From Niebla homalea (Eukaryota; Ascomycota; Lecanoromycetes; Lecanorales; Ramalinaceae), in assembly GCA_019925105.1 (NCBI GenBank), contig JAHGAU010000018.1, forward strand, positions 868,001 through 932,000: a stretch of 64,000 nt of DNA, given 5' to 3'. Positions within the stretch are counted from its first letter, which is position 1. Every line of letters begins with the position of its first letter. The translations under genes and the position numbers were made by a program. The notes beneath the pieces are model-generated. The model was given only the letters and a program-made list of their open reading frames with translations, was not told the DNA's origin and searched no databases. Positions 24,541 to 35,275 of the stretch are shown one piece after another.

Positions 24541-24725
24541 TATACTTTGAAAAAAGAAAGTAAGGTGAATTACTATAGCATAGAATATATACCTCACTCA
24601 CTTATATAAGGGCTGCGGCTTATCTTCAATTACACTTCATTACTTCATACTATTTCATCACTTTTACTCTTTCATTGCTTTCCATCTTTTCTAAACCTTT
24701 ATTTAATTTCGTTACTCTTACGAAA
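24541..24725 (+). promoter_or_regulatory. Low-RIP promoter-like segment with TATA box
   Basis: CA-rich, little-mutated sequence surrounds TATATAAGGG at 24603-24612. A long C/T/A tract without G follows (CTTCAATTACACTTCATTAC, TTTCATCACTTTTACTC), as in fungal core promoters and pyrimidine-rich leaders. ACTTTG...AAAGT repeats lie just upstream. Nothing readable follows downstream before the next island, so the driven gene, or an LTR it belonged to, is unknown. Confidence 0.45.
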
Positions 24726-24859
24726 GTATATATATAAATAATTTTAAAATAATGTTAAAATATAAACTTAGAAACTTTTAAATTAATAAAAAGGATTAAA
24801 TTAAAGTAAATATATTAAAATTAAAGATTTTAAAAAAAGAGTAAAAGGAAAAGCGGGGG
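24726..24859. other. AT-rich filler, nothing recognised
   Basis: RIPed A-rich sequence lies between two low-RIP islands. It ends in a purine-rich run (AAAAAAAGAGTAAAAGGAAA) that may be a polypurine tract. Confidence 0.4.
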
Positions 24860-25065
24860 CCTAGACTAAATATTTATTTATTTATTATCCTTAATATATT
24901 TAATATTTTCACCCGGCAACGGCCTTATCGCAAAGGGTGGATTATAACCGGTATTAAAGGTAGTAATCGCAAAGCCGGTATTAAGGCAACGGTATTACAG
25001 CAAGGGTGTTGCGGGTGGTAGCTGAGCCTCAAATCAGGTCCGGGTCTTCACCGTGACAACCGAGA
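24860..25065. repeat. Low-RIP island with internal duplications
   Basis: This GC-bearing segment keeps CA/TG. GGCAACGGCCTTATCGCAAAGG and GGCAACGGTATTACAGCAAGG are two versions of one unit about 70 bp apart, and ACCGGTATTAAAGG/GCCGGTATTAAGG is a second pair. It abuts the left end of LINE copy D. It may be a solo LTR, but I could not find a convincing target duplication. Confidence 0.5.
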
Positions 25066-25970
25066 TATTTTTTTAAATACGGTTTTTATAAAAATAAAAA
25101 AAAATTAAAGAAAATTAAAAATATATTTAAATAAAAAGGAATTCAAATCGACGTAAATATTAAAATAATCGTTTATTATTGTAATAAAGAGAGTACGTTT
25201 AAAATTCTTCTTAAATAAGAAAAAAGTTTATTTTTAAACGAATAAAGAAAGAAAATACGGTTTTTTACCCCGGTTTAAAGATCGTTGATTATAACTTTTT
25301 TTAATAACGAAAGAACTAAATAAATTCGGATATATAAAAATATATTTTACGGTTGTTTTAAGCATAATATCGACAAAAATATATAATAAAATTTTAAATC
25401 AAAAAGTTATCGAAAAAGGGGTTTTAAAATAACCCGATTATAAAATAAAACGATTAATATATATTAGTATTTTATATATTAAAAATATAAATATTTTATT
25501 ATAAAATACTTTAATAATACGAAATATATAATATATTTAAAAAACCTATAATACTTATAAGTATATAGGGTTAGCTATAAAAAGCTTCATTAAAAATATA
25601 TTTAAATATATTATATAGGGGAAAAAAAGTTACTCGGTATTAAACTTTAAGTACTTTATACGAATCAAGGAGATTAAGCGTAAGGATATTAGGATAATAG
25701 TTAAAATTCTTAAATATAATTATTATAAATTAAGACTTATAAAATAACCAAAAACAATTTTTAAAAGAAAATAAAGTTTACCTGATAAAAAAAAATTATA
25801 AAAAACGGTATTAAAAAAAAACCGCGATATCAATATTTTAAATTAATTAATTTAATATATTATTATCATAATAATAATAAAAACAAGATGAATAATATTC
25901 GGTTTCGGTAATAAATTTTTAACTTAAATGAATATTAATGAAAAAACTTGAATTAATAATATAATATAAA
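25066..25970 (+). pseudogene. LINE D ORF1 fragment
   Basis: This is the C-terminal two thirds of the gag-like ORF1. NTVFYPGLKIVDYNFF-like sequence near 25255 aligns with copy A near 2140, then YFTVVLSIISTKIYNKILNQKVIE-like sequence. The zinc-knuckle region lies near 25600-25670. The 5' third is missing. Stops come from RIP. Confidence 0.6.
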
Positions 25971-26067
25971 ATTAAAAAGACAAATTATAACAGTAATATT
26001 AATATTATATTTAAAAAAATCAAAAATGTTAATATTATAGCGATATAAAAATTTTTATATAATTTAT

Positions 26068-26245
26068 TGTTATGGCAGTACCTACCCTGGAGCAAGGGCT
26101 CCGGGGTAGGGCCTACCCCTGGGGGTGATCCCCCGGGTAGATTACCTTCTTATATATGGTAATAGCGGCTTACCCTTAAGCGTTATTACTTACCCCGGAT
26201 AATTACTTTTATCCATAAGATAACCGAGTGGTTATTACCCTAATA
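26068..26245 (+). repeat. 5' LTR of TRIM-like copy 2
   Basis: It begins TGTTATGG and ends ACCCTAATA. The first three hairpin stems are intact; the fourth has become GGTAATAGCG/CGTTATTACT, still mostly paired through G-T. GAATAATAGCGTAAC after the LTR is the RIPed form of the self-primer site. Confidence 0.9.
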
Positions 26246-26859
26246 GAATAATAGCGTAACTTCAGGGTAATATACCCCCGGAATTATCCTTAAAGGTTTA
26301 AAGGGGTAAGTTTACAGTTTAAATCCGAAAACGCCCATTTTAGGTAACTTAAGAGGTAAGATTAAGCATAAGTACAAAGGCGGGTAAGACCTATTACCCT
26401 ATAGTATTAAGGGTTAAAGTCCGAGATACAGAAAATTATTAAAGGGGGCCGGAATACCCAAAAACTACCAATATAGGGGGCCGGAATACCTAAAAATTAC
26501 TAATACGGGGGGCTAAAATGCTTTAAAATTACGCGGGTTAATCGTAGGATTATAAGTAAAATACTTTAAAATATAGTTTTTATTTATTTAATAAAAAATA
26601 TAAATTATTCTTAACGAGGATATTAAATCTTGGGTTATACTTTTATAAAATTATTAAGCTTTTAAATTATATTTATAGGTTATTAAATCCGGGTCCGGCT
26701 TAAGAGGTTTAAACTTATACCGGAGGTAATCTCCCTTAAATAAGGAGCTCTTAACCTTATTTATTTACCCAATTAGGTTTTAAGAGGACCTCCAGCCCGG
26801 GGGGGTAATTCCCCCCCGGAGGCGTGGTTTATAGTCTGTAAGCTCGGGGACAAGCTTAT

Positions 26860-26873
26860 AGGAGAGGGGATAC
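26860..26873 (+). other. Polypurine tract of TRIM-like copy 2
   Basis: AGGAGAGGGGATAC directly precedes the 3' LTR and is identical to the tract in copy 1, although flanking CA/TG sites have mutated. Confidence 0.75.
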
Positions 26874-27051
26874 TATTATGGCAGTATTTACCCTGGAGTA
26901 AGGGCTCCGGGGTAGGGTTTACCCCTGGGGGTGATCCCCTGGGTAGACTACCTTCTTATATATAATAATAGCGGCTTACCTTTAAGCGCTATTATTTACC
27001 CCGGATAGCTACTTTTATCCATAAGATGGCCGAGTGGTTATTACCTTAATA
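26874..27051 (+). repeat. 3' LTR of TRIM-like copy 2
   Basis: It begins TATTATGG (TG mutated to TA) and ends CCTTAATA, followed by the target duplication TTTAT. Several RIP changes differ from its 5' partner, so mutation came after insertion. Confidence 0.9.
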
Positions 27052-27261
27052 TTTATTTATATATCTTTTAATAAATTTAAAAAATAGGTTTTATTTAATA
27101 TTTAAAAATAAAAAAATAATTTAAACGCATTTTTTCATTAATAAAAGGCTAAACGTAAATAACTAAGTTATTACGTATTTTAATAATAGTTTATATATAT
27201 TTAAAATTATTTATGAAAAAAAAATTTAAAAAGAAATTTAAATATTTATAATATATATACT

Positions 27262-27444
27262 TATTAGGGATTAACCTGGGTCCGGGTATGGACATAATAG
27301 GTGGTAATATGATTGGATTTTAACTATATAGGAGTAAATCTGAGTATGGATGGCCTGTAGCTACTTGAAGGTACGCGTTAAGCCCCCCCGCCTAATAAGG
27401 TAAGTAGGCCGAGCCTGGGAGCATAGGCCGATAATAGCGTTATA
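27262..27444. mobile_element. Solo LTR, 183 bp
   Basis: It begins TATTAGGGATTAACC and ends GCGTTATA, a TG...CA pair after RIP. ATACT lies on both sides (27257-27261 and 27445-27449). LINE D sequence is continuous across it. It retains CA/TG (GGGTATGGACATAATAGG), consistent with being too short for RIP to detect. The family is unknown and differs from the Gypsy and TRIM LTRs here; orientation is not fixed. Confidence 0.8.
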
Positions 27445-27902
27445 ATACTTTATTATTAAAGAATAAAAAAGGATTTTTTATAATTTTATTATTAAAAAAT
27501 ATATTATTTATATTTAATAAATATATTTTATTAAAAAGCTTTAATTTTTATTATTATTATTAAAACGTAAAAAGATATATAATTAATTATATTGAATTAA
27601 AAACATTTTTAATAATTATCGCTTAAGTTAAATTTTCATTATTTATATTTTAAAAAACGATAATATAAAAAAATTATAAGCTTAAAATAATATTAGATTT
27701 AATTTTTATTATAAAAAATATTAATATAATTATCGTATATATTAAAAAAATTTAAAATATAGTTCGGATTATATACCGATATAATTAATATTTAATTAAA
27801 TAATAAATAAAATAATTTTACCGCCAATAAAATAAATATAAAAAACGGTTAAAGAAATACATATAAAAATAAAAGAAGTTATAGTTTTTTTTATAATAAA
27901 AC

Positions 27903-28063
27903 TATTAGGGACTCAGCAGAGCTAATCCTTATTACTTACCGCGGAACGGGCTCCGCATTGCTTGGCACCTGTACTTACTATATATAGCTTACCACTATAC
28001 ACCTAGACACTCAACAATTATACATATTATATACGTTTTACCCTTTATACTAAACGCGCCATA
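27903..28063. mobile_element. Solo LTR, 161 bp
   Basis: It begins TATTAGGGACTCAGCAG and ends CGCGCCATA, with AAAAC duplicated at 27898-27902 and 28064-28068. LINE D continues on both sides. The inside is hardly RIPed (CCGCATTGCTTGGCACCTG) and holds TATATATAG followed by a CA-rich stretch resembling a promoter and leader, which suggests the LTR reads on the plus strand. Confidence 0.8.
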
Positions 28064-28068
28064 AAAAC

Positions 28069-29478
28069 TCTTTTAATTTAATAATAAGAATTTAATAAAT
28101 TATTTTATCGATTAAATAATAAATATATTTAATAAAATAAAAAAAACGACGGTTTTAATAATAAAATTTATTTTAATAAATTAAAATATATTAAAATAAA
28201 AGGTTTATAAGAATTATTATAAAAATAAAAATATTAATTAAATAAGCCATTAAATATAAGAATTTTAAAATATTAAAATAATTAAAAAAAACTGAAGAAA
28301 ATAAAATAAAAATTATCGAAAAAAATTAAATAAATATATTTTAAACTATTAGTGTACGATTTAACCGTTTCCCTTTATAATACTTAAGAACTAATGAAAT
28401 ATAGTAAAAAGAAAGATAAAAAACCGAAATTTATTTTTGAATTTTTATTTTTTAAAAAGTTAAATAAATTATTCACCGATATAGTCAATAATAAAATCGA
28501 GGTTTTCCAAAGTATATTTTTTTCCTTTTTATTAAATACTGATTTTATAAATATTACCGGAATTATAAATCCCGATTTAATAACCGTAAATAATATAATA
28601 ATTTTGAATATAATAAGAAAAATATTTAATAAATTAAAAAAAAATAAAACCCTTAAATTAAACAGAATCTTAAATAAATTTTTTTATTAATAACGTTATT
28701 ATTTGAATAAATATTTTTTATTTGTTTTAAATATATTTCGAAATCAATTATTACTTACGGAAATTTAAAAAAACTAAAACGATTATTTTCAAAAAACCGG
28801 TTAAACTAAATTATTTTAGAATAAAAATGTATATACCGATTACGCTTTTTTATATATTAAAAAAACTTTAAAAATTATAATTATAAATATTGTAAATAAT
28901 TATATTAAAAAATATAACTTTTTCCTCAATTAATAAATAAATATAAAAAGAAGAAGTTGATAAAGATAATTTCAAAAAAGCTTATTAACGATATATATAT
29001 AGTATAAAATTATAAGAAGAGATACGTAATGAATTTTTATTTTCAAATATTATAAAAGTTTTTAATAAAATAAATTATTAAAAATTATTATATAATTTAT
29101 AAATAAATAATTTTATTACTTTTTTTTAACTTAAATTAAAAGCTTTTTGAATAAACGAATAACATTATTAAATTTAAATTAAAAAACGAACTTAATGAAA
29201 TTAATTATTTTAATGATTTTATAAGGATCATTAATTTTTTTAATTCTTTTAGTTTTTTTAATTTTTTTATGATTTATTAATTAAAAAATTAATAAAATTA
29301 AAATAAAAGATTTAAATAAAAAAATTCGTTAATAATATTTATCTATTAATCTATAATATATTAATATATATAAATTATTTAAAATCAAGATAAACTTAAA
29401 AGATTTATTTATAATAAATAAGAATATAGAGACCTTAATTTATATTATATAAATATGAATTTTTTTATTTAATAAATG
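28069..29478 (+). pseudogene. LINE D ORF2 fragment: EN-RT linker and RT
   Basis: It aligns with copy A about 3690-5050. A stop-free run at 28394-28690 (KPKFIFEFLFFKKLNKLF onward) is a chance-surviving piece of the linker and RT finger region, not an independent gene. It continues with VKLNYFRIKMYIPITLFYIL near 28800-28855 (copy A VKLNYLKIKLYKSIILLYTL) and FINNIYLLIYN-like sequence near 29320-29360. It is broken at 29493 by LINE F and resumes at 35276. Confidence 0.65.
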
Positions 29479-29492
29479 TTTTTAAATTATAT
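29479..29492. repeat. TSD of LINE F (left copy)
   Basis: TTTTTAAATTATAT occurs here and at 35276-35289, on either side of LINE F. Confidence 0.75.
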
Positions 29493-29989
29493 TAATTAAT
29501 TAATTAATTTATACTACGGATTTAGCTAAGTTAATTCCGGCGTTCCTTAATATTCGGCCATTTAGCTTTATTAATAACCGTAAAAAAACCCGATATTTAT
29601 AATATTAAGAATAAAAACCAATATTTACCCAGTTTCTATTTACGTCCTAAGGGCTAAGAATATTTATAGCCGTTTAAAAAATAAAAATTTATTTATATAT
29701 TTTTTTTAAGAAAACCTATAATATTACGATTAAATCCATTTAAGGGTTATCCTTAAACCTATTATTCTTCCGTTACTTTACGGGTTTATTTAATATTAAA
29801 ATTTTAGAATTCCGATTATATTATTAAATATTTTTACCGATACGTATATTATTATTATTTTATTTATACGATTTTATTAATTAATAAAGTATTATTTTTT
29901 ATACCGCCTTAATATTTATAGCCCTTTTTAACCCTTTACTGGGTATAATTTTCCCGCCGTTATTTTTTACCCCCGGGTTAATGGCGAAG

Positions 29990-32900
29990 TTTCTTAATTA
30001 AATTTTTAATTATTTCCTTTATTTCTTTAATTAAATTAAACTATAATAATAAACTTATAATTATTATAAATTTAATAGCCGCTTTAATACCCTTTTTATT
30101 AATAAATATTTAATAATAATTATTAATTTTTACTTTTTAATTAATTTTAGTTTAAGCTCCTTAAATAGTAAATAAAAGATTAATATATATATAACGTTTT
30201 ATTTTTATTATCTATATTCGTAATTAATATTAATTTAATTGTTAACGTAAATAATAAAAAGGAAATAAATTAAATTATTTTTATTTATTTAAAGTTAAAT
30301 TATTAGCGTATTATTATTTTTCTTTATAATCTTATAACGTCGGAAATATTTATTAATAATTTTATTATTATTTAAAGTTAAATATTATTATTTTTAAAGG
30401 ATCGATTCTTTATATTTACGTTAATATTTTATTTATTTTTTTATAATCTATAAAATAATCGCCGTTAACTTTATTTTTACGGTTTTTTTTTTCTATTATT
30501 TTTACTTTAAGTAAAAGTTTATATACTTTTATATTAGCTTTTTAAATATAAGTTAAATTAATTTTTTTTTGGTTTATATTAATTTAACTTTTATAAAAAA
30601 AATAAATACCGTTTTTCTATGCCTTTTTATTTAAAGCCTTTTATAATTTTAATGAATATATTTGTTTCCTATTAATATAATTAAATTCATACCCTTTTTA
30701 AACTTTATTTAAGTAATTATTTAATTTAAGGCTAGCTTTATTAATAATATAAAGACCTTAGATTCTAATATTAAGACGGAAGTTACTTTATATACTTTAC
30801 TTATTATTTTTAAGTACCGGTTTTAACTTTCTATAGTTATTAAACGGGTTTTTTCTTATATTTAAATATACCTTCGGATACGTATTAAATAACTACCGTA
30901 TACGTTATCGTAAATTTTATAACCGCCTGGTAAATAGTTTTAACCTTTTATAAAATAGCTCTTTACGTTAACGTTATAAAGTAAATAAAGTTTTTCTTTT
31001 ATAAAATTATTTTCTTTTAAATTTTTCTTATATAGTCCTTTTAATTTAATTTCCTATTAATTTATAGGTTAAATACTTTAATATTAATTTTTAGCTTTAT
31101 TGCTATATTATTTAAGTTTATTATAATTATTATATTATATAGCTTTAAGCTTTTTATTATATAAATAAGCTTATATTTATACAGGGTAAATTAGGCTTTA
31201 TATATTTTTATTTATTATAAATAAACTTTATAAGCTTATTTTAACTTTAAATAATTTATATAAGTAAACGTATTATAAGTTAAAAGGTAAATATCGTTAA
31301 TAAAGCTTTTTATTTAAACCTTTTATTTTAATTTTATTAAGTTTTCAATAAGTAAGCCGTTAAAGAATAAAAATAAAACTAAAAAAATAAATAACCTTTA
31401 AAGAATCTTTATTATCGCGGGCTTTATTATACTTATTTTCTATCTTAAGTTAATTAACGTTACTTAATTACTTAAGAAACTTTCTATTTAATTTATAAAG
31501 AAAAATAAAACCCCCTTTTTCCGTAAATTATATAGTAACCTATAATAGTTTACCTTATTAAACGCCCTTATAATATCTAAAAAAAAAAACTTATAATATA
31601 CTTCTTCCTATAACCTTATACCGTATATATATTATTAATTAAGCCTTTAAGAACCGTCTCCGTTAACCGTTTTTTTTTACCCTTATTTATTAATTAAAAA
31701 ATAACCTATACTTTTCTGCGTAATTACTTAAGATTTTTATAATTACCGTTTTTAAAGTTTTCCTTAACGTATAAAGGAGTATTATAGGTTTATACGACTT
31801 TACTTTTAAGTAATTTAACTTAATTAACTTCTTAAGGATAATCGTTTTAACCTCCTTAAATTTATAAGGGTAATATCCTATATTAAAATAAACTTAAAAT
31901 AAATAAATAAAGACCTTATTAAATAATAATATTATTATAAATAAGAACCTATTTAATATTCCGTTAAATCCGGAAGCTTTATTCTTTTTTAATTTATTAA
32001 TTACTTTAATTATTATTTTTTAAGTTATTATTTGACTTATTATTATTAATTTAAGATATATTATACCGTTAATATCTATTAAGTTAACTTCTAGTAACGG
32101 GGGAAAAAACGTTTTTTTAAAAGCCTTAATTTTACCGTTAAAGGTATTTATTACCGTATTATTTAATCTTTTTAAGGGTAAAAACTTAAAAATAAATTTA
32201 AGTTTCCCACTTTATTTCTTATTATATTTTATTAGCTTTTAAATATTATAAAGGGAAACCGTTAAGTTACATATTATAGCCCGGAAGTACGTTTATTTAA
32301 CCTTTTAGATAATTTTCTTCTTTTTTTCTTAAGTTTCCTTTAACCATTAAAACGTTTCCCGGTTTTTATATTTAATAGTTTATTTTATAAGCCTTTTTAC
32401 CTTTATAATTATTTTTATATACTTTTTATTTTAGTAAATTTTAACTTTTTAAAACGGCTTTATTATTAAGATTAAAATATTAACCACTTTATTTAAAGCT
32501 TTTATTATTTATTTTATAAAACGGTCGATTTATTTTTTATTATCGAGTTAAAAAAGCTTTATTAATTAAGATATTATTTTTACTACTTTTATAAATATTT
32601 TAACTTCCTTAATTATCTTTTACGTTTATTTAAATAATAAAGGCAAAGTCGCGTTAACGGATTAATTTAAGGTCATTTATATTAAAATATAATTTAAACC
32701 GTATTTTAAATCCTCTTAAGGTTCATATATTATAATTAAGTTAATAATACCTTTTAAGTTAAATATTAAGTTAATCATAATCTTAAGTTTACGGCTTTCC
32801 TATATAATAGCCTTTTTCGGCGTTAATAGTATAAAATTAAATTATATAATAATTATTAATAAATCCGTAAATTTAATATAATTAATTATATAATTATCTT

Positions 32901-33370
32901 TATTTTATTAAATATAATAAAGATTAAAGTCCCTTATTAAAAGGTATTTATTAAGTACGGCTATAATATCCTTAAATAATAAGATTATAAAAAGTCTTTT
33001 TTTATTAATTAATAACGGATTATATATATTATAAATATTTAAATTACCTTTAATATCCTTCTTTTATATAATCCGGAATATATATAGGTTCCCTCCGTAA
33101 TAAATAACGTTTTAATTATTTATATTTAGTTTTTTATTAATAAAGAAATATATTTAAATTATCTCGTTATTTTTAAAGGTTAAATAAAAATTATCTCCCG
33201 GGTTAATTAAAGAATAAATATATAGATTATATAACGGCTTTTATATTACTATAATATTAATTTTTTTTATTTTTTTAAATTTAAATATTAATATTATAGC
33301 TTTAATTACTTTTTTATATACGTTATATTATATTATCTTTAAAAGCGTAAATATATTAAATATTAACGTC
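29990..33370 (-). pseudogene. LINE F ORF2 remnant: endonuclease-RT
   Basis: It is collinear with copy A ORF2 read in reverse. The endonuclease spans roughly 33370-32600 and the RT roughly 32100-31100. The complement of TTATTAACGATATTTACC near 31260-31300 is the FINDIY form of the FVDD box. The C-terminal knuckle region is near 30200-30250. There are no other insertions. Confidence 0.7.
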
Positions 33371-33379
33371 CATTAAACT

Positions 33380-35250
33380 TTTTTATTAATTTTTATTTAT
33401 ATAAATAATTTTTCTTTAAAATTAAATGTTATTTATTTTAATCTTTTTTATTATAATAATAATCCCGGTTAAGTGGTTAACCTTAAAGGTTAATATTATT
33501 ATAAGTTTTCTTTTTTTTATATTATTAATTACCGCGTTTTATTTTTCCCCGTTTAATAAATTCCGTTTATATTTTAAGACCGTTTTTAATTATTTTACCG
33601 GTTTAAATTTATATAAATTATAACGTTAAATTTTAATTATTATCTTAATCTCCTTACGTTAAGTCTTTTTTACTCTTATTATATATTATAAGTCTTACGT
33701 TAAATAATTATTATTATTATACGTTACGTATTTTAACGCGTTTTTTATTAAGCTTTTTATTATTAAGTTAACGTATTTATATATATTATGCCCTTTAATA
33801 TATATTATGTACTTTATATTATTAAAGTACTTTATAATAATATATCCGTATCCTTAATATTTAAAGTATTAATAAATATCCGCTACCCAGTTTTAAAATC
33901 TTATTAATTTAAAGGATTTACCCTTTATTACCCTTTTATTAAGGATATTATTATATATCCTTATTAACGTTATACTTAAAATAACCATAAAGTATCTCTT
34001 TATATAATTAAAAACGTTTAATTTCTTCATTATAAAGGGGAGATTATAATTAATAATCTTTAATTTAAAGTAAAAGATTATATTCTCCTTTTTTATCCGC
34101 CTTAAAGTAACTTCCTTTTTTTTCCCCGTAAATTTTATTAAATATATCCCGTTTACTACGATAATAAAGGATTACCTTAATATTTTTATTATTTTATACC
34201 CCTTTTTACCGGCTTATCCTTTTGACTTCTTTAGCCTTTTTTTTACCTTTAATAAGGCTATATTAAGGAAAATATTTTTACTTTATAATTTATATACCAT
34301 AATAATTTATTCTATTAATAACTTTCCCGTAACTTTAAATACCTTTATTAATTATAGTGGGTTTATTTTCGTTATTATATTCCTTTCCTTTTTATTTAAT
34401 AGTTATACGGTTATTATTTTCGTTTTCTTTAATACCGCCGTTTTCTTTCCTGTTTTTATTTTTTTTACCGTTAATATTAGTATCGCCTTTATAGCCTTTA
34501 TTATTTAGTTTATTTTTACTCCCTTCTTTAAAGCCTCCCCTATTATTCCTTTATTTCATATATATCCTCTTTATTTCCTTTTATTTTTATTTGCCGGTAT
34601 TTTTATTACCGCTTCTTAAATTTTATATAACTTCTTTAATTCCTTTAAACTTCTTCTTATATTTACGTAAAAATCTTTTATTCCTTATAGCCCGATTTAT
34701 AGTATTAATTAAATTTTTAATATAATATCCTTTTATATAATTATAAGGAAATTTTTTAACGTCCTTATTATTTCTTTTTTTTTTATTTTTCTTTTATATA
34801 TTTAATAATTATTTTTTTTATAACTTATTCTTATTTACTTAATATCTTTTTATCTTTATTTAATTTTCTTTTAATTTATATATACTTAATAAGGGCTTCT
34901 ACGCCTCCGTTTATCCTTTATCTGTCCCTACGTACCGTCTTTATCCCTTCCGCTTTTTATTTATTACCCTTTATAATAATATTTTTACGCGTTATATACG
35001 CTTTTTTATATATATCTTATTAACTATAAACTCCCTATTTAATTTAAAGCTTTTTTATCTCGTATTTATTACGTCGTTTATACGACTTATTACCGTTCCT
35101 ATTAATTTAAACTGTTTACCCTTCCTCCCTTTTTATTTTTACCATTATTCCGCTTCTGTTTATCGTATTTAAGGTATTGTCCTTATTATTATTTAAGTTA
35201 TATATACGTGTATCGTTTCTGACCTTTAAGGTTTTATTATTCGTCGCCAT
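33380..35250 (-). pseudogene. LINE F ORF1 remnant
   Basis: This gag-like frame starts at the intact ATG at 35250. The complement of CTTTAAGGTTTTATTATTCG matches the NGTLEV-type N-terminus of A2. The lysine-rich middle and knuckle region near 33700-33760 follow copy A. RIP stops are throughout. A plus-strand open stretch at 33426-33623 is an antisense shadow. Confidence 0.7.
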
Positions 35251-35275
35251 CCTTTAAGAAAATCTTTAAGGACTT

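Larger units (their letters stand above)
26068..27051 (+). mobile_element. TRIM-like non-coding LTR element, copy 2 (partly RIPed)
   Basis: This 984-bp second copy of the element at 22255 has LTRs at 26068-26245 and 26874-27051 and a target duplication TTTAT at 26063-26067 and 27052-27056. It sits inside LINE D, whose sequence continues on both sides. It carries many CA-to-TA and TG-to-TA changes, yet the GC-rich hairpins persist. Its internal repeat has one extra unit (GGGGGCCGGAATACC appears twice), which explains its greater length. Confidence 0.9.
29493..35275 (-). mobile_element. Full-length LINE (copy F), reverse strand
   Basis: This 5.78-kb element has its 3' tail (AATT repeats) at the left edge and its 5' end at the right. 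It is flanked by a 14-bp duplication. It belongs to the same subfamily as A and A2. Its first codon is preserved as ATG (complement of CAT at 35248-35250, ATGGCGACGAATAA on the minus strand), which helps set the start in the other copies. About 25 bp of 5' leader precede it. It is inserted into LINE D. Confidence 0.9.

Noticed and set aside
28394..28690. 98-codon open frame
   Set aside because: It aligns with the linker/RT part of LINE ORF2; a chance stop-free run within a pseudogene.
33426..33623. Hydrophobic 65-codon plus-strand frame
   Set aside because: Antisense to LINE F; the hydrophobicity comes from T-rich complement of lysine-rich coding.
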